A DNA stretch of 64,000 nt from Avedoeria sp964651245 (GCA_964651245.1 CAZYVI010000005.1:1-64000); one strand, 5' to 3'. Positions 9,619-19,498 are shown, counted from the first letter of the stretch. Notes: a model not told the origin generated them from the letters alone. Program-made: numbers and translations.

Positions 9619-11495
9619 CGCTCCCCCGCTCGCCGCTCTGACGCCAGCATCGACGACAGCGCACGCCGCCCGGAAACCGCCGACGACGGGAACGGCGACC
9701 CCGCCGGCGACACCGGCCAGAACGCGCCCGGGCACGGCGGCGGCAGGAACGACAGATCGTCGAAGATCCGTGCCAGGTCCTCGGCATCGGGCGCCACGTG
9801 GTAGTGCTCGCCGTCGCCCGCCACCGCCATCATCATCGTGTTCGCCGGGTCGGCGCCGATCCCGATCACGTGGAGCCCGATGCCGTGGGTTCGCGCCTCG
9901 TCCCCCGCCCCGACGGTGATCGCCCGCCGTGCCTCGTCGATCTCGCCGTCCGTCACCGCGGCCATCAGCCGGATCGTGTCCGGCCGCGTCGCCGCCAGCA
10001 GCGCCGTCGCCGCCCCGATCCCAAGGTCGAGGCGCGAGCCCGGGGCCGTCGTGAGGCCGTCCAGCGCCCGCTCGAGCGCCGCGCGGTCGTCGGTGAGTGG
10101 CGCCAGCACCGCGGCGTCGGCGTGGAAGCGGACGATCGCGATCCCGTCGCCCGCGATCCCGCGGCCCAGCAGGCCGACGACGCGCTTGGCCGCCTCGACC
10201 GCCGCCTCGCGCTTGGGCCGTCCATCGCGCGTCCACGCCTCCATGCTCGACGACGCGTCGATCACGAGCGCCAGCGCCACCGGCCGCAGTGCGACGATCG
10301 GGCAGCGCTCGCGCAGCGCCAGCGGCAGGTAGAGCGGCGCCGGGGTGGGCGTCGGCGTCGCGCTGGCGGTGGCCGTCGCGGTCGCCGTCGGCGTCGCCGT
10401 GGGCGTGGCCGAGGGCTCGGGCGTGTCGCTGGGCGTCGGCGTGGCCGTGGCCGCTGCCGGCGTGTCGGTCGGGCTGGCCAGCGGCGTCGGCGTGACCGAG
10501 GCGGTCGGCGTCGCCGTCGGGACACTGATGCAGACGGAGCCGCGTCCGCCGTTGTTGTTGCGGCCGTTGCCGTCGCCGCGGCCGCCGTCGACGCTCAACG
10601 CCCCCACGGCGTGGCTGCCGACGACGTAGCGCAGCTTGATCCGCCCGCCGCCGCCGCCGCCGCCGCCGTCGTCGGAGTCGGCGCCGATGCCGCCGTTGGC
10701 GGTGAGGCGTCCCGTCTGCTGCAGGCGCCGAGCGTGGACGGTGATCCCACCACCCGCCCCGCCGCCGCCCGAGTCGTTGGCCGAGACGAGGCCGTCGCCG
10801 CCGTTCACGCTGATCGTGCCGGTGATCAGGACGGTGTCGGCGATCAGCGCCACCGCCCCACCGCCGTTGCCGCCCTTGGCGCTGTCGCCGGCGGCGTCGG
10901 CCACGCCAGGCGCGCCGCCGGCCGAGCCGCGGTCGAGGTCGTCGCCGCAGTTCGTGCCGTAGCTCCGGCCGCCGCTGGCCGCCGAGGTCGGGCTGCCGTC
11001 GAGCACGCCGTCGCCGCCCCGCCCGCCATAGCCGCCGCCGGCGCCGCCGTCGAACGTGCGCAGGCCGCCCTCGCCGCCGCCCGGCCCCTCGCCGTTGCCG
11101 CGCAGCATGCCGCGGTAGCCCGCCTCGTCGCCGAGGATCCGCGACGTGCGGTCGATCTCGATCCAGTCGGCGTGGATCTCGAGCCGGCCGGTGTCGTCGG
11201 TCCCCGAGAACAGCTGGACCTCGATGACGGCTCGGTTGCGCAGGACGACCCGCCCGTAGCGGCGGACCCCCGCCAGCTGCACCCGCCCGCCGTCGAGGAT
11301 CAGGTCCGGCAGCGGCGTCGGCGCGGCGGTCGCGGCAGCCGTCGCCTCGGGGGTGGCGGTGGGCGCCTGGGCGCCGGCCGTGGGCGGGCTCGACGCCACG
11401 CCGGCCAGTGCGACGGCGATCGCCAATGCGGTCGCCCGCCGGAGGGACGTCGCCCGGTCCGGCCGGGACGGTCGCGAACAGCTCATCGGCCTCAT
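9615..11495 (-). CDS. secreted von Willebrand factor A-domain protein with Gly-rich and Thr/Pro regions
   Basis: The 626-residue product has a cleavable-looking signal (residues 19-43, AGAQA), a beta-rich segment (65-115), a Gly-rich region (about 130-320), a Thr/Pro/Ala linker (330-390) and a vWA domain (405-600) with an intact MIDAS start, DASSSM (D-x-S-x-S). It is predicted to be extracellular and metal-binding, probably adhesive or scaffold-like. Its stop overlaps the start of the FeS-NrfD gene, an odd partnership for an extracellular protein. The SDR gene lies 59 bp upstream on the same strand. Function is not known. Confidence 0.8.
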
Positions 11496-11554
11496 CGGCC
11501 GTCAGGGTGCCACACCGTCTCCCCCGACGCAATCGACCGCGGGCGACGGCGTGC

Positions 11555-12289
11555 TCACGCCCCGTCGGCCCGCCACGGGCTGCGCATCGTCTGGATGAGC
11601 ACGGGCGCACCGATCTTCACGTTGTCGCGCCGCGTCACCAGCCACAGCACGAGCTCGGCGATGTCCTCGGGCACCAGGCAGTTCGCCGGCTCGACCTCGC
11701 CGAGGGCCGAGGTCATGTCGGTCAGCACGACGCCTGGGCAGACGGTGTTGACCTGGATGCCGTGGTCCTGGTTCTCGCGCTGGACGTACTCGCCCAGCGC
11801 GTTCAGGGCGTGCTTGCTGACGCCGTATGCGCCGTTCGTCGGGTAGTGGGCCAGGGCGGCCTCGGAGCTGATGTTGACGATGTGGCCACGGCGCTGGGCG
11901 CGCATGATCGGCAGCACGGCGCGGCACATCAGGAACGGGCCGCGTAGGTTGGCCGCCATGGCGCGGTCCCAGGCGGCCACGTCGTGCGCGTGGATCGCGC
12001 CGTTCTCGAAGATGCCGGCGTTGTTGACCAAGATGTCGACCGCGCCGTAGTTGTCGTAGGCCTCGGCCACGACGCGCGCCACGTCGGCCTCGACGGCCAC
12101 GTCGGCCTCGACGGCGCGCATCGTCAGCCCGGTGGCGGTGGCCTCGCGCGCCAGCGCCGTGACGACGTCGCCGCGCCGCCCGCAGACCACGACATGGGCG
12201 CCCAGCGCGGCCATCGTCGACGCCACGGCGCGGCCGATGCCCGAGCCGCCGCCGGTGATGATCGCCACCCGCTCCGCCAGTCTGCTCAT
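11555..12289 (-). CDS. short-chain dehydrogenase/reductase
   Basis: The 244-residue protein is a classical SDR: TGGGSGIG nucleotide-binding loop at residues 12-19, a downstream D-V pair (65-66), NNAG, catalytic Ser in NISSEA and YGVSK (Y-x-x-x-K). It probably reduces or oxidises a small alcohol/ketone with NAD(P)H; the substrate is not evident. A GGAAGGA ribosome-binding site lies before the ATG. It is divergent from the Zur-like gene and may head the run into the vWA and FeS-NrfD genes. Confidence 0.9.
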   Translation of the reverse strand: MSRLAERVAIITGGGSGIGRAVASTMAALGAHVVVCGRRGDVVTALAREATATGLTMRAVEADVAVEADVARVVAEAYDNYGAVDILVNNAGIFENGAIHAHDVAAWDRAMAANLRGPFLMCRAVLPIMRAQRRGHIVNISSEAALAHYPTNGAYGVSKHALNALGEYVQRENQDHGIQVNTVCPGVVLTDMTSALGEVEPANCLVPEDIAELVLWLVTRRDNVKIGAPVLIQTMRSPWRADGA

Positions 12290-12401
12290 CGCTTCCTTCC
12301 GTCGCCCGGCCTCGCCAGCCGAGCCGTCGCGGCGCGGCCGGTGCGCCGCGCGACCGGCATCATACGGAAGCCGCGGCCGCCGAGCGAGGGCGGGCGTGAT
12401 T

Positions 12402-12432
12402 GCGAATCGGTCTCAGTTGGATCATGATTCGC
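12402..12432. promoter_or_regulatory. inverted repeat at the start of the Zur-like gene (candidate autoregulatory operator)
   Basis: GCGAATC at 12402-12408 and GATTCGC at 12426-12432 form a perfect 7-bp inverted repeat with a 17-bp spacer. It straddles the predicted ATG (12424) of the Fur-family regulator, in the divergent region with the SDR gene. It is AT-richer than its surroundings. Fur/Zur boxes usually have closer half-sites, so assignment to this regulator is only a proposal. Confidence 0.4.
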
Positions 12433-12864
12433 GGCGTGAACCACCCCGCGCCCGCCGCGCCGCTCGCCGACCGCCTCGTCGCCGCCGGCCTGCGCCTGAC
12501 GGCGCCGCGCCGGGCCGTGCTGGCCGTCCTCGAGGACGCCGCGGCCCACCCGACCGCCACCGAGGTCTGGCAGTTGGCGCGCGCCCGTTGGCCCGAGCTC
12601 GGCCGCGCCACGGTCTACCGGACGCTCGAGGCGTTGGTGCGGCTCGGGGCGATCCGCCCGCTGCACCTGGGCGACGGGTCCGAGCTGCGCTATGCGCTCG
12701 CTGTCGGCGGCCACCACCACGTGGTCTGCGCCGACTGCGGCGCCGTGGTCGAGTTCGACGACTGCCCGCTGGGCGACCTCGAGGCGACGCTGGCCGCGCG
12801 GACCGGCTTTCGGATCCACGGCCACCTCCTCGAGCTGTTCGGCCAGTGCCCCGGCTGCCGATGA
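12424..12864 (+). CDS. zur: Fur-family metal regulator, probably Zur
   Basis: The 146-residue protein has the Fur plan: a winged helix (LTAPRRAVLAVL, ATEVWQLAR, RATVYRTLEALV), then the metal-binding dimerisation domain with HHH (97-99), CADC (102-105) and a C-terminal CPGC (142-145), the pair of CxxC motifs that hold structural zinc. Zur rather than Fur is inferred because the next two genes encode a ZnuCB-type transporter, joined by an ATGA overlap. The start is uncertain: ATG at 12424 or GTG at 12436, the latter leaving the inverted repeat wholly upstream. No clear ribosome-binding site precedes either. Confidence 0.85.
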   Translation: MIRGVNHPAPAAPLADRLVAAGLRLTAPRRAVLAVLEDAAAHPTATEVWQLARARWPELGRATVYRTLEALVRLGAIRPLHLGDGSELRYALAVGGHHHVVCADCGAVVEFDDCPLGDLEATLAARTGFRIHGHLLELFGQCPGCR

Positions 12865-13670
12865 GCGCGCCGATCCTCGAGGTCGGCGACCTCGCCGTCC
12901 GCTACGGACCGATCGAGGCGCTGAGCGGTGTGACGCTCGCGCTGGCGCCGGGCGAGCGGCTGGCGGTGGTCGGGCCGAACGGCAGCGGCAAGAGCACGTT
13001 CCTCAAGGCGATCGTCGGGCTGGTCGGCCTCGACGGCGGGCGCCTGACGGTCCACAGCCATGCCCCGGGTCACGACCGCTGCGTGGCCTACGTGCCACAG
13101 CGGGCCGCGATCGACTGGTCGTTCCCACTGTCGGTGGCCGACGTGGTGCTGATGGGCCGGGCACACCGCATCGGCTGGCTGCGGCGGCCGGCGGCGGCCG
13201 ATCGCCGCGCGGTGCGCGACGCGCTGGACGCGCTCGGGATCGCCGAGCTGGCGGGCCGGCGGATCGGCGATCTGTCGGGCGGGCAACAGCAGCGGGTGCT
13301 CATCGCCCGGGCGCTGGCCCAGGAGGCGCGTCTGGTGCTCATGGACGAACCGCTCAACCACCTCGACGCGGCTTCGGCCGAGACCGTCCTCGCCGTCCTC
13401 GACCGGCTGGCCGCCGCCGGCGTGACCGTCGTCGCGGCGATGCACGACCTGGCGGTGGCCGCCGCCCGCTTCGACCGCGTCCTGTTGCTGGCCCGGCGGA
13501 TGGTGGCGGTCGGTCCGCCGGACGACGTGCTGACGCCGGACCGGCTCGTCGCGGCCTACGGCGGCGGGCTGCGGATCGTCGACGGGCCGGACGGCCGGCT
13601 CGTCCTGGCCGACCTGGGCGGCCACACCCCGACGCCGGCCGCGCCGTCGATGGCGCCTCATGGTGGCTGA
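12861..13670 (+). CDS. znuC: Zn/Mn ABC transporter ATP-binding protein
   Basis: The 269-residue ABC ATPase carries Walker A (GPNGSGKST, about residue 38), a Q-loop (YVPQR), the signature LSGGQQQR and Walker B (LVLMDEP) with a following His switch. It belongs to the metal-uptake group (ZnuC/MntB/TroB). It energises the permease encoded next, with which it overlaps by 11 bp. No ZnuA-type solute-binding protein is encoded in this operon, so that component must lie elsewhere or be absent. Confidence 0.9.
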   Translation: MSAPILEVGDLAVRYGPIEALSGVTLALAPGERLAVVGPNGSGKSTFLKAIVGLVGLDGGRLTVHSHAPGHDRCVAYVPQRAAIDWSFPLSVADVVLMGRAHRIGWLRRPAAADRRAVRDALDALGIAELAGRRIGDLSGGQQQRVLIARALAQEARLVLMDEPLNHLDAASAETVLAVLDRLAAAGVTVVAAMHDLAVAAARFDRVLLLARRMVAVGPPDDVLTPDRLVAAYGGGLRIVDGPDGRLVLADLGGHTPTPAAPSMAPHGG

Positions 13671-14541
13671 CGCGGTTCGTGCGATGCTCGACTGGCTCGC
13701 CGGGCCGTGGCAGGCCCACTTCATGTGGCCGAAGTTCGCCGCCGTGCTGGTGCTTGCGCCGATCTGCGGCGTCGTCGGTTCGTTTCTGGTGCTGCGCCGG
13801 ATGGCCTTCTTCAGCGACGCCCTGGCCCACGCCATCCTGCCCGGCGTCGCCCTCGGCTACCTCGTCGCCGGCGGCCCGCACGCCGGCGCGATGTTCGGCG
13901 GCGCGCTCGCGGCGGCGCTGCTGGCGGCGCTGGGCATTGGCGCCATCCGCCGCCGGGGCGACGTCGGCGAGGACAGCGCGATCGGCATCGTCTTCGCCGC
14001 GATGTTCGCCCTCGGCATCGCCCTCGTCTCGCGCCCGGCGGTCGGCATCGACCTCTCGCACCTGCTCATCGGCCAGCTGCTGGCCGTCGGCTGGCCGGAC
14101 GTCGCGCGCATGGCCGTGGCCGGCGGCGTCGTCGTCGCCGTCGTCATCGCGCTCTACAAGGAGCTCGTGATCGTCAGCTTCGACACCGTGCTGGCCACGA
14201 CGCTGCGGCTGCCGGTGACCGCGCTCGACACGCTGCTGCTCGTCGCGCTGGCGGTGACGATCGTCGTCGGCCTCCAGGCGGTCGGCGTCGTGCTCATGGT
14301 GGCGTTCCTGGTGACGCCCGCCGCCACCGCCCGGCTCGTGACGCGCCGGCTGCCGGCGATGATCGTCGTCAGCGGGCTCGTCGCGGGTGCATCGGGAGTG
14401 GCCGGGCTCTACCTGACCTACTACGCCTCGATCGCCGCCAGCGCCGCCATCGTCCTGCCGTGCACGCTGTGCTTCGGGGCGGCGCTGGCGTGGTCGAGTT
14501 TGAACCGCCGGCGCGGGCGACACCTGGCGGCCCAGACATGA
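13660..14541 (+). CDS. znuB: Zn/Mn ABC transporter permease
   Basis: The 293-residue protein is an ABC-3 family permease with about eight hydrophobic segments. It shows the family patterns LRRMAFFSDALAHAILPG near the N-terminus and GVVLMVAFLVTPAATARL in the second half. It forms the membrane channel for zinc or manganese uptake with the preceding ATPase. Its ATG lies inside the ATPase gene and its stop overlaps the next gene's ATG, so translation is coupled along the operon. Confidence 0.9.
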   Translation: MVADAVRAMLDWLAGPWQAHFMWPKFAAVLVLAPICGVVGSFLVLRRMAFFSDALAHAILPGVALGYLVAGGPHAGAMFGGALAAALLAALGIGAIRRRGDVGEDSAIGIVFAAMFALGIALVSRPAVGIDLSHLLIGQLLAVGWPDVARMAVAGGVVVAVVIALYKELVIVSFDTVLATTLRLPVTALDTLLLVALAVTIVVGLQAVGVVLMVAFLVTPAATARLVTRRLPAMIVVSGLVAGASGVAGLYLTYYASIAASAAIVLPCTLCFGAALAWSSLNRRRGRHLAAQT

Positions 14542-15599
14542 CGGGCGCTCCGCTCCACCCGGCGGCAGCCGACGTGCGCCCTGCGCGCGGCGTCTGGGCG
14601 GCGATTGGCGTGGTCGGCCTGCTGATGGCCGCCGCGGTGGGGCTGCGACTCGGGGACGCGACGTCGTCGGCGGGCGATCGGGCGGTCCACCTCGTGACGG
14701 TGTTTCTCGGCATCTTCATCGAAGCGGTGCCGTTCTTGCTGGCCGGATCGCTGGTCTCGGGCGTCCTCGAGGTGTTCATCGATCGATCGGCCATCGAGCG
14801 GATCGTGCCCCGGCGGCCGGTGCGCGCCGCGGCTGTCGGCAGCGTCATGGGCCTGGCCTTCCCGGTGTGCGAGTGCGGCGTCGTGCCCGTCACGCGCCGC
14901 CTCTATGCCAAGGGGCTGCCGATCAGCGTCGGCGTCGCGTTCCTGCTGGCGGCGCCGGTCGTGAACCCGATCGCCATCGCCAGCACCTGGGCCGCGTTTG
15001 GCTGGGGGCCGATGACGATGGGGCGCATCGGTCTGACGCTCGCCTTCGCCTTTGCGGTCGGCCTGCTGTTCGCGCTGGCGGCGCCGGCCGAAGTCCTGCG
15101 TGCCGACGTCACGGCCGACATCGATGCATCCCTCGCTCGACCGGCGCCGAGCACGCCCGTCGCGCCCCGCCCGACGGCCACCCGCCTCGCCGACGCCGCG
15201 GTCCTGGCGACCAGCGACTTCGTCGATATGGGGCGCTACATGATCACGGGCAGCCTGATCGCCGCGTCGCTCCAGACGCTCGTGCCTCAGTCGGTCCTGT
15301 TGGCGCTCGGGCGCGGGCCGGTCATCTCGGTCATCGCGCTCATGGCATTGGCGTTCATGCTCTCGGTATGCTCGACGGTGGATGCGTTCTTGGCGCTGGC
15401 GTTCGTCGGCACGTTCAGCCCGGCGGCCGTGCTGGCCTTCCTGGTGTTCGGGCCGATGGTCGACCTCAAGAGCTGCCTCATGTTCCAAGGGGTGTTCCGC
15501 CGCCGCGCCGTCGTCTACCTGGTGCTCTTGCCATTCCTGCTGACCCTCGTCACGGCCGTCTGGCTCCATCGGACGGCTGCGATCGCGCTCGGGGGGTGA
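14538..15599 (+). CDS. YcgR/YraQ-type permease (DUF318 family)
   Basis: The 353-residue membrane protein has the family hallmarks FPVCECG (about residue 113), a nearby APVVNPIAI loop and about eight helices in two halves. Such permeases (ArsP/YcgR/YraQ group) handle metals or organometal compounds, and the cysteine pair in CEC may bind thiophilic metal. It starts in the ATGA overlap with the znuB stop, and the following gene encodes the TIGR03943/YcgQ partner. Together they look like a metal-related envelope system controlled by the Zur-like protein. Confidence 0.85.
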   Translation: MTGAPLHPAAADVRPARGVWAAIGVVGLLMAAAVGLRLGDATSSAGDRAVHLVTVFLGIFIEAVPFLLAGSLVSGVLEVFIDRSAIERIVPRRPVRAAAVGSVMGLAFPVCECGVVPVTRRLYAKGLPISVGVAFLLAAPVVNPIAIASTWAAFGWGPMTMGRIGLTLAFAFAVGLLFALAAPAEVLRADVTADIDASLARPAPSTPVAPRPTATRLADAAVLATSDFVDMGRYMITGSLIAASLQTLVPQSVLLALGRGPVISVIALMALAFMLSVCSTVDAFLALAFVGTFSPAAVLAFLVFGPMVDLKSCLMFQGVFRRRAVVYLVLLPFLLTLVTAVWLHRTAAIALGG

Positions 15600-15604
15600 C
15601 CACG

Positions 15605-16411
15605 ATGTCCGAGCCGACCTACGGCGCCGCCGGCTCCGCGGCCGCGAGATCGGTGCGTGCCGCGCGCATCGAGCGCCTGCGCGGCCCGGCGACGGCGCTC
15701 GTGCTGTTCGCCCTGGGCGCGTTCCTGTACAGCCGCCTGGCCAACGGGACGCTGGTCTACTACATCCATGCCCGCTTCAGCGGCTTGACGTTGGCGGCCG
15801 CGCTCGGGCTCCTGGCGATCGGCGCGACGTATGCCAGCCGGCTCGTCCCAGCCCTGCGTCCGGCCGCGGACACTGGCGACGAGCCGCACGACCACATCTC
15901 GTGGCCGGCGCTCTTCCTCATCGCGCTGCCGATCGTGCTCGGCCTGGCCGTCGAACCACGGCCCCTCGGCGCCTCGGCGATGGGCGGACGCGACCTGTCG
16001 TTGGGGGGCGCCGGCCTGAGCCCAGCCCGGGCCGCGATCGAGCGCCGGCTGGCGATGCCGGCCGGCGAGCGCACGATCCTCGACTGGCTCGTGGCCTTCG
16101 CGGCGACGCCGGATCCCGCCAGCCATCGCGGCCAGGCGGCCAAGGTCGTCGGCTTCGTCTACCGCGACGATCGAACGCCGGACGACATGTTCCTGATCAG
16201 CCGTTTCACGATCCGATGCTGCGTGGCCGACGGATCCGCCGTCTGGCTGCCCGTGCGCTGGCCTGAGTCGCACACGCTCGAGAACGACGCCTGGCTCGAG
16301 GTCGAGGGGGTGTTCGGCGTCGGGACGCTGCTCGGTCGCGACGTGCCGGTCCTCGAGGCCAGCCGTGTCACGGCGGTCGAGCCGCCGGCCCAGCCCTACC
16401 TCTATCCATGA
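15605..16411 (+). CDS. TIGR03943/YcgQ-family membrane protein, partner of the permease
   Basis: The 268-residue product has three hydrophobic segments (about 31-45, 60-78 and 97-115) and an extracytoplasmic C-terminal domain with VVGFVYRDDRTPDDMFLISRF and an RCC cysteine pair, typical of TIGR03943 proteins paired with YcgR-type permeases. It starts 5 bp after the permease stop. The exact biochemical role is not established; paired cysteines and context suggest metal handling. Confidence 0.82.
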   Translation: MSEPTYGAAGSAAARSVRAARIERLRGPATALVLFALGAFLYSRLANGTLVYYIHARFSGLTLAAALGLLAIGATYASRLVPALRPAADTGDEPHDHISWPALFLIALPIVLGLAVEPRPLGASAMGGRDLSLGGAGLSPARAAIERRLAMPAGERTILDWLVAFAATPDPASHRGQAAKVVGFVYRDDRTPDDMFLISRFTIRCCVADGSAVWLPVRWPESHTLENDAWLEVEGVFGVGTLLGRDVPVLEASRVTAVEPPAQPYLYP

Positions 16412-17535
16412 CCCGGCGCCGCCTCGTCTCGCGCTTCGATCTCGCGGTCGGCGCCGTTGTCGGCCTGCTGCTGCTCGCGCTGTCGGTAGCGATCGGCAGC
16501 GACGCCATCGACCGGAGTCGTGCCCGCCAGCGCACCGCCGGCGGTGAGGCGGTGCTGTTCCTTCGCCGCGACGCATCGGACCGCGACCAGCTCTTCACGG
16601 TCGGCCCGGACGGCGTGGCGGTGGCGCTGACGGACGAGCCGCTCGGCGTCTGGGACTACGCCGTCGGCCCGACGGGTGGCGTGATCGCCCTGTCGACGCT
16701 CCGCGACGGCGGCGGCAGCCGCATCGTCACGCTGACGCCCGATGGGCAGCGGCGGGTACTTCTCGAGTGTCCGGACGCACAGTGCGAGGGCATGGCCTGG
16801 GCGCCGGACGGGCTGACGATGGTGTTCGAGCGACGCTCGACCGCGACCGACGCCGGCCCGGCCGGTCCACCCAAGCTGTGGTGGCTGGATCTGTCGAGCG
16901 GCGAGACGGTGGCGCTGTTCGCCGACACGCAGCGCCTGGGCTTCGGCGCGCGGTTCTCCCCCGACGGCCGCCTGCTCGCCTACCTGAACCCCGATGACGG
17001 CGGCGTGCGCATCTACGCCCTCGACAGCGGAGCCGAGACGGTGCTCGATAGCCAGATGGGCGAGCCGGTCGGCTGGCGTCACGACAGCCGGGCCGTGGCG
17101 CTGACGAACGTCGTCGAGCGGGGCGAGCAGTTCTTCGTCCACACGCTGCGCGTCGACCTCGACGCCCAGGGCGCGCCTCTCGCCCCGGTCGACATCAGCG
17201 CGCGGGACGACGTCGACGACAGTCAGCCGGCATGGTCACCCGACGGTCGCCAGATCGCGCTCGCCCGGCGCGTGCGTAGCGGTGCCGTCGCCTCGCCCGG
17301 TCGCGGCATTTGGTTGCTGTCGCCGGATGGCTCGGACGCTCGCCCGCTCGCATCCGAACCGACCGTCCACTTCGCCGCACCCGCCTGGTCGGCCGACGGC
17401 CGGACGATCCTCTGCCAGCGCGTCGACGCCTCGATCCCTGGAGCACGGCCCGCCATCTGGCGGATCGACGTCGCGACCGGCGCAGCTCGGGAGGTTGCGC
17501 CGAACGGCTTTCGGCCAGGGTGGTGGACGCCCTAG
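16408..17535 (+). CDS. membrane-anchored TolB-like beta-propeller protein
   Basis: The 375-residue protein has one N-terminal hydrophobic anchor (11-30) and at least five repeats of the TolB/PD40 type, with W-x-P/S-D-G-R cores such as WSPDGRQIALAR, FSPDGRLLAYLN and WSADGRTILCQR. It should form an extracytoplasmic beta-propeller that binds proteins or ligands; no catalytic motif is visible. It is the last gene of the Zur operon by an ATGA overlap but may be unrelated to metal transport. It converges on atpC. Confidence 0.8.
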   Translation: MTRRRLVSRFDLAVGAVVGLLLLALSVAIGSDAIDRSRARQRTAGGEAVLFLRRDASDRDQLFTVGPDGVAVALTDEPLGVWDYAVGPTGGVIALSTLRDGGGSRIVTLTPDGQRRVLLECPDAQCEGMAWAPDGLTMVFERRSTATDAGPAGPPKLWWLDLSSGETVALFADTQRLGFGARFSPDGRLLAYLNPDDGGVRIYALDSGAETVLDSQMGEPVGWRHDSRAVALTNVVERGEQFFVHTLRVDLDAQGAPLAPVDISARDDVDDSQPAWSPDGRQIALARRVRSGAVASPGRGIWLLSPDGSDARPLASEPTVHFAAPAWSADGRTILCQRVDASIPGARPAIWRIDVATGAAREVAPNGFRPGWWTP

Positions 17536-17609
17536 CGCGGACCGCCGGACGACCGCGCCCCGCGCCGCGCTGACCTCGAACAGGGCGACGGCGCCGCCCA
17601 CCGCCCCCG

Positions 17610-18032
17610 CTACATCCGCGCGCTGTCCCCGCGCCGCCGCCGGGCGGCCTTGATCCGCGCCTCGGCGCGCCGCAGGGCGTGGATCATGTCCAGACGCTCG
17701 GCCTGGACCGGGGCCTTGGCCAGCGCGTCGAGGGCTTGCTGGCGGGCGCGCTCAGCGCGCGCCAGGTCGATCTCGTCGGAGTGCTCGGCCGCGTCGGCCA
17801 TGATGATGACCTGCCGGCCGCGAACCTCGATGAAGCCGCCGCCGATGGCCAGGACGTCGCGCTGGCCGCCCCGGACGATCTCGACTTCACCCTCCTTGAG
17901 GGCGGCGATGATCGGCTCGTGACGCGGCAGGATGCCGAGCACGCCCTCGCTGCCGGGCGCGACGACGGCGTCGACATCGTCGGCGTTGTAGACCTCGCGC
18001 TCCATCGTGACGATGTTGAGCTTGAGCGGCAC
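17610..18032 (-). CDS. atpC: F1 ATP synthase epsilon subunit
   Basis: The 140-residue protein has the epsilon N-terminal beta-sandwich (GSEGVLGILPRHEPIIAAL, then GGGFIEVRGRQVIIMADAAE) and a C-terminal two-helix hairpin rich in Arg/Ala. Epsilon sits in the central stalk with gamma, where its C-terminal helices can inhibit ATP hydrolysis. It is the last gene of the atp operon, 60 bp after atpD. Confidence 0.97.
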   Translation of the reverse strand: MPLKLNIVTMEREVYNADDVDAVVAPGSEGVLGILPRHEPIIAALKEGEVEIVRGGQRDVLAIGGGFIEVRGRQVIIMADAAEHSDEIDLARAERARQQALDALAKAPVQAERLDMIHALRRAEARIKAARRRRGDSARM

Positions 18033-18092
18033 GGTGTGTCTCCTTGACCCCTTGCGACCCGGGCGCTGCGCTCGGACCTGGCGCCGTCGGCG

Positions 18093-19493
18093 CTAGAGCG
18101 TCTTCGCCTTCTCGATCACGTCCTCGATGCCGCCGACCATGTAGAACGCCTGCTCGGGCAGATCGTCGTGCTTGCCCTCGAGGATCTCCTTGAAGCCGCG
18201 GACGGTCTCCTCGCGCGGCACGTAGCGCCCGGGGATGCCCGTGAACTGCTCGGCGACGCGCATCGGCTGCGACAGGAAGCGCTCGATCTTGCGGGCGCGC
18301 GACACCAGCAGCCGGTCGTCGTCGGAGAGCTCGTCGACGCCGAGGATGGCGATGATGTCCTGGAGGTCGCGGTAGCGCTGCAGGACGCGCTGCACCTCGC
18401 GGGCGGTCTTGTAGTGGTCGTCGCCGACGATGAGCGGGTCGAGGATGCGGCTCGTCGACGCCAGCGGGTCGACGGCCGGGTAGATACCGCGGTCGGAGAT
18501 CGCGCGCTCGAGCGAGATCGTGGCGTCGAGGTGGGCGAACGTCGTCGCCGGCGCCGGGTCGGTGTAGTCGTCGGCCGGGACGTAGACCGCCTGCAGCGAC
18601 GTGATCGCGCCCTTCTTCGTCGACGTGATGCGCTCCTGGAGCGCGCCCATCTCGGTGCCCAGCGTGGGCTGGTAGCCCACGGCGCTGGGCATGCGGCCCA
18701 GGAGCGCCGAAACCTCGGAGCCGGCCTGGACGAAGCGGAAGATGTTGTCGACGAACAGCAGCACGTCCATGCCCTGGTCGCGGTAGTACTCGGCCATCGT
18801 CAGCGCCGTCAGCGCGACGCGCAGACGGGCGCCCGGCGGCTCGTTCATCTGGCCGAAGACCATGACGACGTTCTTCATGACGCCGGCTTCCTGCATCTCA
18901 CCCCAGAGCTGGGTCCCCTCGCGCGAGCGCTCGCCGACGCCGGCGAAGCAGCTCACGCCGGAGTGCTCGAGGGCCATCGTCTGGATCATCTCCATGATGA
19001 TGACCGTCTTGCCGACGCCGGCGCCGCCGAAGACGCCCGTCTTGCCGCCGCGGGTGAACGGCGCCACCAGGTCGATGACCTTGAGGCCGGTCTCGAAGAC
19101 CTCGGTCTTGGTGCTCTGCTCGTCGAAGCGCGGCGCCGGGCGGTGGATCGGGTACAGGACGTCGGCCTTGACCTCGTCACCGGGGTCGAGGGCCTTGCCG
19201 AGGACGTTGAAGATGCGCCCCAGCGTCGGCGGGCCGACCGGCACCGTGATCGGCGCACCGGTGTTGACGACCTCTGCGCCGCGCGACAGGCCGTCGGTCG
19301 AGCCCATCGCCACGCAGCGGACGGTGTTGTCGCCCAGGTGCTGCTGGACCTCCACCGTCAGGCTGCCGCTGCCCATCGCGATCTCGAGGGCGAAGTACGT
19401 CTCGGGCATCGAGTCGGACGGGAACCGCACGTCCACCACCGAGCCCAGGACCTGGGTGACTTCTCCGACGTTCTTCGTGCCGTTCTTGGCCAC
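18093..19493 (-). CDS. atpD: F1 ATP synthase beta subunit (catalytic)
   Basis: The 466-residue catalytic subunit has Walker A GGAGVGKT, the catalytic Glu in GERSREGTQLW and the DELSDDD motif (usually DELSEED). I chose the GTG at 19493 over the ATG at 19508 because a strong GGAGGA lies 5 bp before it and the resulting N-terminus matches the usual length. Beta alternates with alpha in the hexamer and makes ATP during proton-driven rotation. Confidence 0.97.
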   Translation of the reverse strand: MAKNGTKNVGEVTQVLGSVVDVRFPSDSMPETYFALEIAMGSGSLTVEVQQHLGDNTVRCVAMGSTDGLSRGAEVVNTGAPITVPVGPPTLGRIFNVLGKALDPGDEVKADVLYPIHRPAPRFDEQSTKTEVFETGLKVIDLVAPFTRGGKTGVFGGAGVGKTVIIMEMIQTMALEHSGVSCFAGVGERSREGTQLWGEMQEAGVMKNVVMVFGQMNEPPGARLRVALTALTMAEYYRDQGMDVLLFVDNIFRFVQAGSEVSALLGRMPSAVGYQPTLGTEMGALQERITSTKKGAITSLQAVYVPADDYTDPAPATTFAHLDATISLERAISDRGIYPAVDPLASTSRILDPLIVGDDHYKTAREVQRVLQRYRDLQDIIAILGVDELSDDDRLLVSRARKIERFLSQPMRVAEQFTGIPGRYVPREETVRGFKEILEGKHDDLPEQAFYMVGGIEDVIEKAKTL

Positions 19494-19498
19494 GGCTG

